Part shown: positions 25,238 to 32,985 of the stretch, in pieces
How the letters are laid out: each line of letters opens with the position of its first letter
Position numbering within the stretch: the first letter of the stretch is position 1
Assembly: GCA_910586515.1 (NCBI GenBank)
Contig: CAJUGL010000010.1
Location: forward strand, 4,637 to 68,636
Length of the DNA: 64,000 bases
Reading direction: 5' to 3'
From: an uncultured Acetatifactor sp.
Lineage (GTDB): Bacteria > Bacillota > Clostridia > Lachnospirales > Lachnospiraceae
Made by a program: the position numbers and the translations under genes
The notes under the pieces: model-generated
What the model was told of the DNA's origin: nothing
The model's database searches: none
What the model saw: the letters and a program-made list of their open reading frames with translations, nothing else

Positions 25238-25741
25238 CTAAAAACTCCTAATCTTATCGCTTCCGTCGTCGATTGTATTCTCGATCTTGATAATCTTCAC
25301 CTCATAGCCTATGCTTTCATTGACACGCACATAGGCCGATTCCCCCGCCTTCTTCCCCAGAAGCGCCTTGCCCAGGGGACTTTCGTTGCTGATCAGGTTC
25401 TCCAGGGAATTCCCCCGCACCGTGGTGACGATCTTGTAGGTCTCCACGGAAGCATCGTCGACAAACTCCACGGTGACCGTATTATTGATGCCTACCTCGT
25501 CCTCGGCCGAGTCCTCCGATATGACTCTGGCCGTCTTAATCATCCGCTCCAGATAACGGATTCGGCTTTCGTTCTGATTTTTGAACTTTTTCGCCGCATA
25601 ATATTCAAAATTCTCGCTCAGATCTCCCTGCGCCCTGGCTTCCTTCACGTCCTCCAGCGCCTGCGGACGCACCACCAGCTTCCGATGCTCAATCTCTTCC
25701 TCCATCTTTTTGATATCGCTGGGTGTCAGTTGATCATACAT
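25238..25741 (-). CDS. GreA/GreB family transcription elongation factor
   Basis: The 167-residue protein has an N-terminal coiled coil with the ARAQGDLSENFEYYAAK tip motif, whose acidic residues enter the RNA polymerase channel to promote transcript cleavage. The C-terminal FKBP-like domain has SNESPLGKALLGKKAGE. The pattern is GreA-like, but N-terminal TPSDIKKMEEEIEHR is somewhat unlike standard GreA, so it may be a paralogue. GGGGAG lies ten bases before the ATG at 25741. It is first in a tight operon with the HAD-CPBP and GT2 genes. Confidence 0.88.
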   Translation of the reverse strand: MYDQLTPSDIKKMEEEIEHRKLVVRPQALEDVKEARAQGDLSENFEYYAAKKFKNQNESRIRYLERMIKTARVISEDSAEDEVGINNTVTVEFVDDASVETYKIVTTVRGNSLENLISNESPLGKALLGKKAGESAYVRVNESIGYEVKIIKIENTIDDGSDKIRSF

Positions 25742-25831
25742 GATATACGCTCCCCTCTTTCCGTTCCGCATTCCTCTCCGGAACGCTTTTCCTCATCCCC
25801 GGTTTACCCCTTACAATCTTCGCCCCGTTTC

Positions 25832-26800
25832 TCACAGACCAACTCCGTAGACCACTGCCACCGCCAGAATAATCTGAATAATGGCAAAGCGGAAGACAGC
25901 CTGCGTGTTGGACCAGCCCCATACCTTACGCACATGATCGTGAAGAGGAAGACGTATTTTCGTCATAACGCGAATGCCGAAGGCATGCAGCAGAGACAGC
26001 TTCACAAGCCCCAGCCCCCCGTCCAGAATCAGCACCAGAGCAATGGGAATATACAGCACGGGACAGCCTGTCTTCAGCACCGCAATGCTGATGAAAAGCC
26101 CCATGGCCCGGGATCCCGCATCCCCCATGATCAGCCGGCTGGGCGTGGCATTATACCACAGATATCCCAGTATGCATGCCGCAAAGAGCAGAATCAGAAA
26201 GGAAAAATCCTCCCCCCGCTCCAGGATACGATCCACCACGTAGACAGTCATCACGGAAATAATGGTCAGCGTGCCCGACAGCCCGTCCACCCCGTCGGAA
26301 CAATTTGTGACATTCACGGAAACCCATACAAGAATCACCGCCAGAACGGCGAAAACCACTTTGGGAATAACCAGCTGCGTATGCCCAAAAAGGGCCAGTT
26401 CTATGGTATTGGAATTATACCGCAGAAAGGTCATGGCCACCAGCACGGCCACCCCCAAATCCAAAATCCCCTTTTTCAGCCCTCCCCAGGGAGTCTCCGA
26501 GGCATCGTCCAAAAAACCCGTCAGCATGGAGATGACAATCAAAATCAGATAAATCACAAGCTCAGCCTTCATCGGCACAAAGAGCACTGCCGCAGCCGCA
26601 AAGGCAAAAACAAAGATAATCCCCGCGCCCCTGGGCTTCCCCACGGAAAGCTTTCCGTCATGAGCAAACTCCCGCCCCGCATCCTTGGGCAGATATGGAC
26701 AAAACTTCGCCGTGGCCAGCACGGTAGCCACAAAGGCAAATAAGATTCCGCCAAGCGCAAGCAGAGAGGACTGCTCCTCAGAAACCAGTAAATGTAACAT
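25832..26800 (-). CDS. MraY-like phospho-MurNAc-pentapeptide transferase
   Basis: The 322-residue protein has about ten membrane segments and the MraY/WecA superfamily motifs FLDD, NCSDGVDGLSG and GDAGSRAMG. The last cytoplasmic loop reads PLHDHVRKVWGWSNTQAVFRF, similar to but not identical with the HHH-rich loop of MraY. It should transfer a phospho-sugar to undecaprenyl phosphate for peptidoglycan or a related polymer. Its place outside a dcw cluster suggests a paralogue or a relocated mraY. GGGAG lies upstream of the ATG. Confidence 0.85.
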   Translation of the reverse strand: MLHLLVSEEQSSLLALGGILFAFVATVLATAKFCPYLPKDAGREFAHDGKLSVGKPRGAGIIFVFAFAAAAVLFVPMKAELVIYLILIVISMLTGFLDDASETPWGGLKKGILDLGVAVLVAMTFLRYNSNTIELALFGHTQLVIPKVVFAVLAVILVWVSVNVTNCSDGVDGLSGTLTIISVMTVYVVDRILERGEDFSFLILLFAACILGYLWYNATPSRLIMGDAGSRAMGLFISIAVLKTGCPVLYIPIALVLILDGGLGLVKLSLLHAFGIRVMTKIRLPLHDHVRKVWGWSNTQAVFRFAIIQIILAVAVVYGVGL

Positions 26801-26909
26801 ATAGCTCCCATCCGCACCTGTGTGCTGTTTTTTTTATTAAAGCTTGTACGAATATCTCGATTTTATCACAAAAAAGAAAGAAATGCAATCTTTCCCCCAG
26901 AAAAGCGCC

Positions 26910-26992
26910 TGTAACAGTATCACACACAAATCTCGCAAAATTGCATAGAGATGCTATTTTGACTTCGCGGGCGAGACTGTATGACTGTTACA
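26910..26992. repeat. 83-bp repeat element with inverted ends
   Basis: The ends TGTAACAGT and ACTGTTACA are inverted repeats resembling the arms of the 32-bp family. The interior holds TCTCGCAAAATTGCA and TTTTGACTTCGCG, also present around the pyrB-pyrI array. It lies in the 253-bp gap between the MraY-like and ArsR genes; the rest of that gap shows no clear feature. Confidence 0.65.
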
Positions 26993-27053
26993 CACAACGC
27001 CGGCAGAACCGCCCTTATAAGCGGCCCGCCGGCTGACTTCAATTTATAATATA

Positions 27054-27602
27054 CTATATCCGCCAGTACCCCCGGCTGTCCCTGTCCAGCAGACGCTCGG
27101 AAATCATATCGCGGCGGATAGTACAGAAATCATCGTGATAATCGGCGATGATGATATTCACCTCCCGCTCCGAATAGATCCTGTCCGGTTCGAACGCCTT
27201 GGCGATTTCCTCCAGTACGATACGCTCCTTTTTCCGCTGAGCAGGGATGGATTTCAGTCTGCCGTACTCGAAAAAGGCGTCTATCACCTTCTGGCGGTAG
27301 GCCTGTTCCCTCCGGCTCTGAAGCTCCGCCTCGTCGGACTGTTCCTTCAGCACGTCCAGGACGGTCATGGAAAAGGTGTTCCGGCAGAGGGAATACATAG
27401 TATAGTACTGGGTTTTCCGGGAAGTGACGGCGCCGATTTCCGCCAGTTTCTTCAAGTGGAAGGAGATTGTGGCAGGTGTCAGCCCCAGACGCTCCGCCAG
27501 GCGTTCCACATACATGTCCTCCAACATCAGGGATTTTATAATCTGCAGCCTGGATTTATCCGCCAGACATTTGAAAAGTTTTACGGCATCTGCTTCTGTC
27601 AT
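27054..27602 (-). CDS. ArsR family regulator with a C-terminal DUF2087-like region
   Basis: The 182-residue protein starts with an ArsR-type winged helix (KLFKCLADKSRLQIIKSLM, LGLTPATISFHLKKLAEIG). A C-terminal part follows with RLKSIPAQRKKERIVLEEIAKAF and EREVNIIIADYHDDFCTIRRDMI, typical of DUF2087. No clear metal-binding cysteine pair is present, so the signal may not be a metal. The ATG at 27602 has GGGAGG and overlaps the upstream partner gene by four bases. Confidence 0.88.
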   Translation of the reverse strand: MTEADAVKLFKCLADKSRLQIIKSLMLEDMYVERLAERLGLTPATISFHLKKLAEIGAVTSRKTQYYTMYSLCRNTFSMTVLDVLKEQSDEAELQSRREQAYRQKVIDAFFEYGRLKSIPAQRKKERIVLEEIAKAFEPDRIYSEREVNIIIADYHDDFCTIRRDMISERLLDRDSRGYWRI

Positions 27603-27967
27603 ACGGGTACCTCCCACATCTCATCAAATTTCCTGCGGATCTCCGTCAAAGCCTCCAGCTTGACCTCTTCCTGCAGGACGCGTTTCTCATCGTTATGTTC
27701 CCTGGCCCTGGCAAGAGAACTGTTCCAGGTCTCCTCAAACAGGGCCAGTCTGCCGTCCATGAGCGCCCGCAGCTCCTGTTCGCTTCCGGGCGTCTTCCGG
27801 AAAACCAGAAAAACTGTTTTGATCACCTGAAAAATATTGGCCCGGATTTTTTCGAAATTGGCTTCATCGTTTCGGCTGTCCTCATTTAACTGTACAATCG
27901 TCTTCTGTATGTCAGCAGTGCGTTTGTCCAGAAAACAGGTAAATGCTTCCGCTTTTGGATTGTTCAT
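27599..27967 (-). CDS. Conserved hypothetical protein translationally coupled to an ArsR regulator
   Basis: The 122-residue protein is soluble, highly charged and helical. I do not recognise its domain. GGAGG lies seven bases before the ATG and a consensus promoter precedes it. Its stop overlaps the ArsR start by four bases, so the two are made together. A role as partner or effector of the regulator is an inference. Confidence 0.75.
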   Translation of the reverse strand: MNNPKAEAFTCFLDKRTADIQKTIVQLNEDSRNDEANFEKIRANIFQVIKTVFLVFRKTPGSEQELRALMDGRLALFEETWNSSLARAREHNDEKRVLQEEVKLEALTEIRRKFDEMWEVPV

Positions 27968-27998
27968 ATTTCTACCTCCATATAATTAAATTTTAATA

Positions 27999-28021
27999 TA
28001 TTAATTATATAAGCATTAATA
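27999..28021. promoter_or_regulatory. Operator-like inverted repeat over the ArsR-operon promoter
   Basis: TATTAAT and ATTAATA are separated by nine bases and cover the -10 element, as expected for autorepression by the ArsR protein. Confidence 0.5.
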
Positions 28022-28032
28022 CTGTATGTCAA
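28004..28032 (-). promoter_or_regulatory. Consensus promoter of the hypothetical-ArsR operon
   Basis: On the minus strand TTGACA (28032-28027) and TATAAT (28009-28004) are 17 bp apart, a perfect sigma-A match. Confidence 0.8.
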
Positions 28033-28106
28033 TATTTATTTTTATATTTATCTAATTAGTCGTTTTGATTAGTTGCTGCTCACAGACAGTTCCGCGAAAT
28101 CCAAAA

Positions 28107-28148
28107 CAGCCGGGAGGGAACCTTCCTTTCAGGTTCTCTCACCGGCTG
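28107..28148 (-). terminator. Terminator after the GTPase-NYN gene
   Basis: On the minus strand CAGCCGG with an extended GAACC/GGTTC inner stem pairs back to CCGGCTG and is followed by TTTT. It lies about 170 bp after the GTPase-NYN stop. I see no convincing gene in that interval. Confidence 0.6.
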
Positions 28149-28319
28149 TCTGCATCAATAAAAAGCTTATCTGAAAAAATCGCCCGGACTGGCCGATTTC
28201 TACTTGCAGAATCGGGACATATCGGTTATACTGTCCTGCTGATCCTTTTCGTAGACGCTCCCCCTCCTGTGAAGCAAGGGGAAGCCCACCGGCTCCCATC
28301 TTCGCTGTCATACTGGTCT

Positions 28320-31196
28320 TTACTCCATGTCTCTTTCCAGCCCTTCGAAGGGGCGGTTCCACCCCTTTTCCCGGCTCCCGAGATACCGCTCCCGAATCTG
28401 CGCGGCAGCCGCCTCCACGGATTCCCGAAAACCTTCCGCAGACAGCCGTGCCGCGCCTTCTCCCCAGATAATCATCTGCTCCAGTCTGTCCGAAGTAGCC
28501 ACGGTGACCCTGTGCTTCCTGCCGATTTCATGCACGGTCTTCTCTATATACTGATCGGCCGTCTCCGCCTCCTTTGTATAGACCACATGGATATTGTGAT
28601 ATTTCTGCACGGACCCTGTATTTCCTTTTACCTTGTAGGCATCGAACACCAAAATCAATGTGCCGCCGGCAGAACCCTGATAATTGCTGCAGATGTCCAT
28701 CAGTTTATCCCTGGCGCTGTGAATGTTCGTCTCTGCCAGGTCACGCAAATCCTCCCAGGCAAAAATAATATTGTAACCGTCCACCAACAGATACTCCTCC
28801 TGGCTCTGTCTGCCGCTTGCCTTTACCGTCCCCTGCGCGCCTTTTCGCTCCGTGAAAACGCCTGACTCCGGTCCGGCAGGCACTTCTTCCTCTTCCGGCT
28901 CCTGCGTCCCGCCGGCTTTCCTTTGATGATAGCGGTACGGCGTATAATCGTTGACGTTTTTCCCATAGGTTCTGGCGAAAATTTCTTCGATTTCCTCCTG
29001 GGTAATATAATCCGAAGAAGACCTCCTCTCCGGCGAAGTTTTACCTCTTCCGCCGGCTCCGGCGCTCATGCCGGAAGACTTATCCCCGTCCTGAAGCCCG
29101 CAGCCTTCTTTCTCCGGCTCCCGGGAAGGCTCCCATCCGTTTTCCAGATGGGCATACTCCGGCACCTGGTCCCAGGGCACCACAAACCCGGCTCCATGGG
29201 CGCAGAACACAGACGAAGAAGGATTCTCCAAATCCGCCTCCGGGTCATAACCAAACCGTTCGATCACCTGCTCCGCATCGTGGCAGGGTTCATATCCCTT
29301 CAGCGCACAGCTCAGCCTCCCCGCACCCCTGGTATAAGCGTTCACCTCGCTCTGATATCCCTGCATGGCCGCTGCCGGAGCGCTGCCGGTGAGAACGGTA
29401 AATTCTCCCTGGGTCTGGGGCGCGTCAAATCGCCCGCTCATTCTGTGAATATCAGACATGGCTCTGCCCACCTGCGCGGAAGGCACCTCTAAAACAAAGG
29501 AAAATACCGGCTCAAGAAGCAGACTCTCCCCGCTCATCAGTCCCTGACGCATGGCGCGGTATGTGGCCTGCCGAAAGTCCCCTCCCTCCGTATGCTTGAG
29601 ATGAGCCCTGCCGGTCAGCAAGGTGATCCGGATATCCGTCACCGGGGACCCCGTCAGCACACCGGGATGGGACCGCTCCTCCAGATGGGTAAAAATCAGC
29701 CGCTGCCAGTTCCTGTCCAGCAGATCCTCGCTGCAGCCCCCCGCAATCTGCAGACCGCTGCCCGGCTCCCCCGGCTCCAGCAGTAAATGTACCTCCGCAT
29801 AATGGCGCAGAGGCTCATAATGCCCTATGCCTGTCACAGGCGCAGCAAGGGTTTCCTTATACATAATCTGCCCGTCGGTAAATTCCACTTCTAGGCCGAA
29901 TCGCTCCGCTATCAGCCTTTTAAGGATCTCTATCTGCACCTCGCCCATGACCTGTACATGGATTTCCGGCACAGGCATTTTTCTGCCCGCCTGCTCCTTC
30001 TTTCCGAAAGAGGCGCCTGCAGAAGACGACACTTCTGTCATTTCTTTCCGCACGGCCTTCTGCCAGACCACATGAAGCTGCGGCTCTTCCTCTTCCAGCC
30101 TGCGCAGCTGTCCCAGTACCCGCACACTGTCGCTGCCTTCCGGCAGGATCAGCCCATAGGTCAGCACCGGTGCCAGAATGGGCAGACTGTTCCTGCTCTC
30201 CCTTCCCAGCCCCTGTCCCGCAAACGTTCTTTCCAGGCCTGCCACGGCGCAGATCCCTCCCGCCTCCACTTCTTCCGCCGTCTCATAGGAAGCACCGCCG
30301 TATATTCTCAGCTGATCTGCCTTCTCCTCCCAGACTTCCTCTCCGGAGGCGGCGCTGCGCCTGTTGTCCAGAAGCATCTTCACCCGCAGCGTCCCTCCCG
30401 TAACCTTCAGATGAGTCAGACGGACTCCGGAAGGATCTCTGGAAATTTTATACACCCTTGCGCCGAACTCCGGTGGGTATTCCGGACACCGGACGAATCT
30501 GCGGATACCCTCCAACAGTTCCTCCACCCCCTCCAGATGCAGAGCCGCGCCGAAATAGCAGGGAAACAGATGCCTCCCCGCTATGGCTCCTGCCAGGGAA
30601 GCATCCGTCAGGCTTCCGCTTTCCAGATACTCCTCCAGCAGCGCCTCATTGCACAGGGAAAGTTCTTCCAGCCGATTCTCCTTCTGCCCCTCCGCCTCCG
30701 GCCCGAATTCCTGGCAGCCTCCGTCCAGCTTTGCCTGCAATTCCGCAAGCAGCTTCTCCCGGTCAGCGCCCGGCTGATCCATCTTGTTCACAAATAGAAA
30801 CACAGGGATCCCATATTCCCCCAGCAGTTTCCAGAGCGTCTGCACATGCCCCTGCACACCGTCCGATCCGCTGATCACTAACAGCGCATAGTCCAGAACC
30901 TGCAGAGTCCTCTCCATCTCCGCGCTGAAATCCACATGACCGGGTGTATCCAGCAGAGTAATTTCCAGTCCCTCCCAGGAGACCTGGGCCTGCTTGGAGA
31001 AAATGGTGATTCCCCTCTCCCGCTCCATGGAAAAATTATCAAGAAACGCATTTCCATGGTCAACCCTGCCAAGTCTGCGTATTCTGCCGCCTGTGTAAAG
31101 AAGCCCCTCTGCAAGGGTAGTTTTTCCCGCGTCCACATGGGCCAGCAGACCTACACAGATATGCTCCCTCTTTTTATTATCCGCCTGTCCGCCCAT
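28320..31196 (-). CDS. TetM-like translational GTPase fused to an NYN (YacP/Rae1-like) ribonuclease domain
   Basis: The 958-residue protein starts with a translation-factor GTPase domain (GLLAHVDAGKTTL near residue 18, DTPGHVDF, NKMDQ). It continues through EF-G-like domains to about residue 670, resembling tetracycline ribosomal-protection proteins. A low-complexity, charged linker follows (about 680-800). Residues 803-930 form an NYN domain like YacP/Rae1: LLVDGYNII, the acidic ILVFDAY, AETADQYIE and VATSDR. Rae1 cleaves mRNA in the ribosomal A site of Bacillus subtilis. A GTPase that docks at the ribosome and delivers an RNase is an inference. Tetracycline resistance is possible but unproven. 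GGGAGG precedes the ATG. Confidence 0.88.
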   Translation of the reverse strand: MGGQADNKKREHICVGLLAHVDAGKTTLAEGLLYTGGRIRRLGRVDHGNAFLDNFSMERERGITIFSKQAQVSWEGLEITLLDTPGHVDFSAEMERTLQVLDYALLVISGSDGVQGHVQTLWKLLGEYGIPVFLFVNKMDQPGADREKLLAELQAKLDGGCQEFGPEAEGQKENRLEELSLCNEALLEEYLESGSLTDASLAGAIAGRHLFPCYFGAALHLEGVEELLEGIRRFVRCPEYPPEFGARVYKISRDPSGVRLTHLKVTGGTLRVKMLLDNRRSAASGEEVWEEKADQLRIYGGASYETAEEVEAGGICAVAGLERTFAGQGLGRESRNSLPILAPVLTYGLILPEGSDSVRVLGQLRRLEEEEPQLHVVWQKAVRKEMTEVSSSAGASFGKKEQAGRKMPVPEIHVQVMGEVQIEILKRLIAERFGLEVEFTDGQIMYKETLAAPVTGIGHYEPLRHYAEVHLLLEPGEPGSGLQIAGGCSEDLLDRNWQRLIFTHLEERSHPGVLTGSPVTDIRITLLTGRAHLKHTEGGDFRQATYRAMRQGLMSGESLLLEPVFSFVLEVPSAQVGRAMSDIHRMSGRFDAPQTQGEFTVLTGSAPAAAMQGYQSEVNAYTRGAGRLSCALKGYEPCHDAEQVIERFGYDPEADLENPSSSVFCAHGAGFVVPWDQVPEYAHLENGWEPSREPEKEGCGLQDGDKSSGMSAGAGGRGKTSPERRSSSDYITQEEIEEIFARTYGKNVNDYTPYRYHQRKAGGTQEPEEEEVPAGPESGVFTERKGAQGTVKASGRQSQEEYLLVDGYNIIFAWEDLRDLAETNIHSARDKLMDICSNYQGSAGGTLILVFDAYKVKGNTGSVQKYHNIHVVYTKEAETADQYIEKTVHEIGRKHRVTVATSDRLEQMIIWGEGAARLSAEGFRESVEAAAAQIRERYLGSREKGWNRPFEGLERDME

Positions 31197-31298
31197 GCCC
31201 CGACGCCTCCCTTCGTTATCGCATGTCTTTTAGTTTACCACAAAAGAATGCAATCGTCGATAAAAAACAAAGGTGGTCGCGTCAATACACAAAAAAAC

Positions 31299-31327
31299 TT
31301 GACACCCATGGCAAAATCCCCTATAGT
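31299..31327 (+). promoter_or_regulatory. Promoter of the thiamin transporter transcript
   Basis: TTGACA (31299-31304) and TATAGT (31322-31327) are 17 bp apart, about 20 bp upstream of the TPP riboswitch. Confidence 0.75.
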
Positions 31328-31345
31328 AGGATATGTAAAATTAAC

Positions 31346-31437
31346 CGCTAGGGGAGCACATCGCTGAGATTGAGACCGTGCGCGCACTGTCTCTAACCCT
31401 CACTACTTGAACCGGACAATACCGGCGTAAGGAAGCG
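31346..31437 (+). ncRNA. TPP riboswitch (THI element)
   Basis: The core features of the thi-box are present in order: GGGGAGC, GCTGAGATTGAGACC, a variable stem, ACCCTCACTACTTGAACC, and GGACAATACCGGCGTAAGGAAGC. It lies between a strong promoter and thiT, so thiamin pyrophosphate should shut down transporter synthesis. Confidence 0.93.
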
Positions 31438-31528
31438 CAGCAGCAAAGAGTCCGCCGTGGCCGGTCTGTCCACGGATGCAGGGATGCGTAAATTCACTAT
31501 TGCAGCCCCTCCCGGCTGCCGATGTCGT

Positions 31529-31554
31529 TCCTCCTTAGCCAGAAATAAGGAGGA
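31529..31554 (+). promoter_or_regulatory. Ribosome-site-sequestering hairpin of the thiT leader
   Basis: TCCTCCTTA pairs perfectly with TAAGGAGGA across an eight-base loop. The right arm is the thiT ribosome binding site, six bases before the ATG. A T-run follows, so it may act on translation, termination or both when TPP is bound. Confidence 0.7.
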
Positions 31555-31559
31555 TTTTT

Positions 31560-32204
31560 ATGTTAAACAAAGTATCTGGCGTCCTTTTTTCCCAAAAGCG
31601 CTCCACGGACACAAAACACTCTCCCGCCGTATCGGAAGACCGACTCCGGGAATCAAAGACACCCTCCCGCAGACCGGCTGCAAAATGCCTTGCCTTCTGC
31701 GCTGCCGCCATTGCCCTGGGCACTCTGCTGTCCAATCTGAAGGTATACAGCTTTCCTTTCGGCGGTTCCGTCACTTTGCTCTCCATGTTGGTGGTCTGCC
31801 TTCCCGGCTATTGGTTCGGTGTGAAAATCGGCCTGATCACCGGAATCGCCTACGGCATACTGCAGCTGATCATTGACCCTTTCGTCATTCACCCCCTTCA
31901 GCTTCTGATGGATTATCCTCTGGCCTTCGGCGCTTTCGGACTCTCCGGGCTATTCAGCGACAGAAAGCACGGACTTCTCCTGGGCTACGCCGCCGGGGTG
32001 ACTGGGCGCTGGATTTTTTCATCCCTCTCCGGCTGGCTGTTTTTTGCCGAATATGCCTGGGAAGGCTGGGCGGTCCTGCCTTACACACTTGTATACAACG
32101 CCATCTACATGTTTACCGAGGCGGCCCTCACTTACCTGGTTCTCGCCATACCTTACGTAAGGCATACTCTGGCCGAGCTGAAACGTCTTGCTGCTGCGCC
32201 CTGA
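31560..32204 (+). CDS. thiT: Thiamin ECF transporter S component ThiT
   Basis: The 214-residue protein has a polar N-terminal stretch of about 42 residues and then six membrane segments. FGGSVTLLSMLVVCLPGYWFG and LLMDYPLAFGAFGLSG match the thiamin-binding regions of ThiT (YuaJ). It works with the general ECF ATPases and EcfT, encoded elsewhere, to import thiamin. The TPP riboswitch directly upstream confirms the substrate. The N-terminal extension is longer than usual. Confidence 0.92.
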   Translation: MLNKVSGVLFSQKRSTDTKHSPAVSEDRLRESKTPSRRPAAKCLAFCAAAIALGTLLSNLKVYSFPFGGSVTLLSMLVVCLPGYWFGVKIGLITGIAYGILQLIIDPFVIHPLQLLMDYPLAFGAFGLSGLFSDRKHGLLLGYAAGVTGRWIFSSLSGWLFFAEYAWEGWAVLPYTLVYNAIYMFTEAALTYLVLAIPYVRHTLAELKRLAAAP

Positions 32205-32226
32205 CGCGTATTTTTGATACAGCTTA

Positions 32227-32256
32227 TTTACATTTCGGAGATATCCGCGTTATACT
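32227..32256 (+). promoter_or_regulatory. Promoter of the two-component system
   Basis: TTTACA (32227-32232) and TATACT (32251-32256) are 18 bp apart, about 50 bp before the response regulator gene. Confidence 0.5.
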
Positions 32257-32307
32257 TATTCTGTACACTGAGATACAGAATCGGATTGCCGAGAGGAAAC
32301 ACAGCAC

Positions 32308-32985
32308 ATGGAAAGCAAAAAAATTTTAGTCATTGAGGATGAAAAACCCATTGCGGATATCTTGAAATACGGCTTTGAGAAGGAGGGCTTCCTGGTTCAG
32401 TGCGCCTACACAGGCGCCGAAGGCTTCTCCATGGCCCGGGGGAACCCTCCCGATCTGGTCCTTCTGGACTGGATGCTGCCGGACATCAGCGGAGTGGACG
32501 TATGCCGGATGCTCACCGAACAGTACAGAATTCCCATCATTATGCTCACCGCCAGAGGCACCGTGGAAGACAAGCTCTACGGGCTGGAATCCGGGGCGGA
32601 CGACTATATCACCAAGCCCTTCGACCTGCGGGAGGTGGTTGCCCGTGTACGGACCATTCTGCGGCGCTTTGACAAGGCCAGGGGCAATACGGCGGATGAC
32701 AGGCTCGTCTGCGGCCACCTTACCCTCATAGAGCGGGAACACAGCGTTTACCGCGACGGCGCTCTCCTGAATCTGACGCCAAAAGAATATGAACTGCTGG
32801 TCTGTTTCCTGAAACATCCCCGCCAGGTCTTCACCAGAACAGCCCTGCTGGACCAGATATGGGGTTATGATTTTGTCGGAGATACCAGAACCGTGGACAT
32901 CCATGTTCAGCGCATCCGCAAAAAGGCCGGACTGGAAGATACTTTGGTAACGGTCTTCGGCGTGGGGTACAAATATGTCCCCTGA
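32308..32985 (+). CDS. OmpR/PhoB-type response regulator
   Basis: The 225-residue protein has a receiver domain with the acidic pocket (IEDE), phosphorylation Asp in LVLLDWMLPD, the Thr in MLTARG and Lys in ITKPF. A C-terminal winged helix follows (NLTPKEYELLVCFL, DTRTVDIHVQRIRKKAG). It overlaps the kinase gene by 11 bases, so they form a pair. The regulon is not evident. The downstream lipoprotein and thiT are candidates by proximity only. Confidence 0.95.
   Translation: MESKKILVIEDEKPIADILKYGFEKEGFLVQCAYTGAEGFSMARGNPPDLVLLDWMLPDISGVDVCRMLTEQYRIPIIMLTARGTVEDKLYGLESGADDYITKPFDLREVVARVRTILRRFDKARGNTADDRLVCGHLTLIEREHSVYRDGALLNLTPKEYELLVCFLKHPRQVFTRTALLDQIWGYDFVGDTRTVDIHVQRIRKKAGLEDTLVTVFGVGYKYVP

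Noticed and set aside
28129..28362. 77-codon minus-strand frame after the GTPase-NYN gene
   Set aside because: Its start overlaps the end of the large gene in another frame and it runs through the terminator hairpin.
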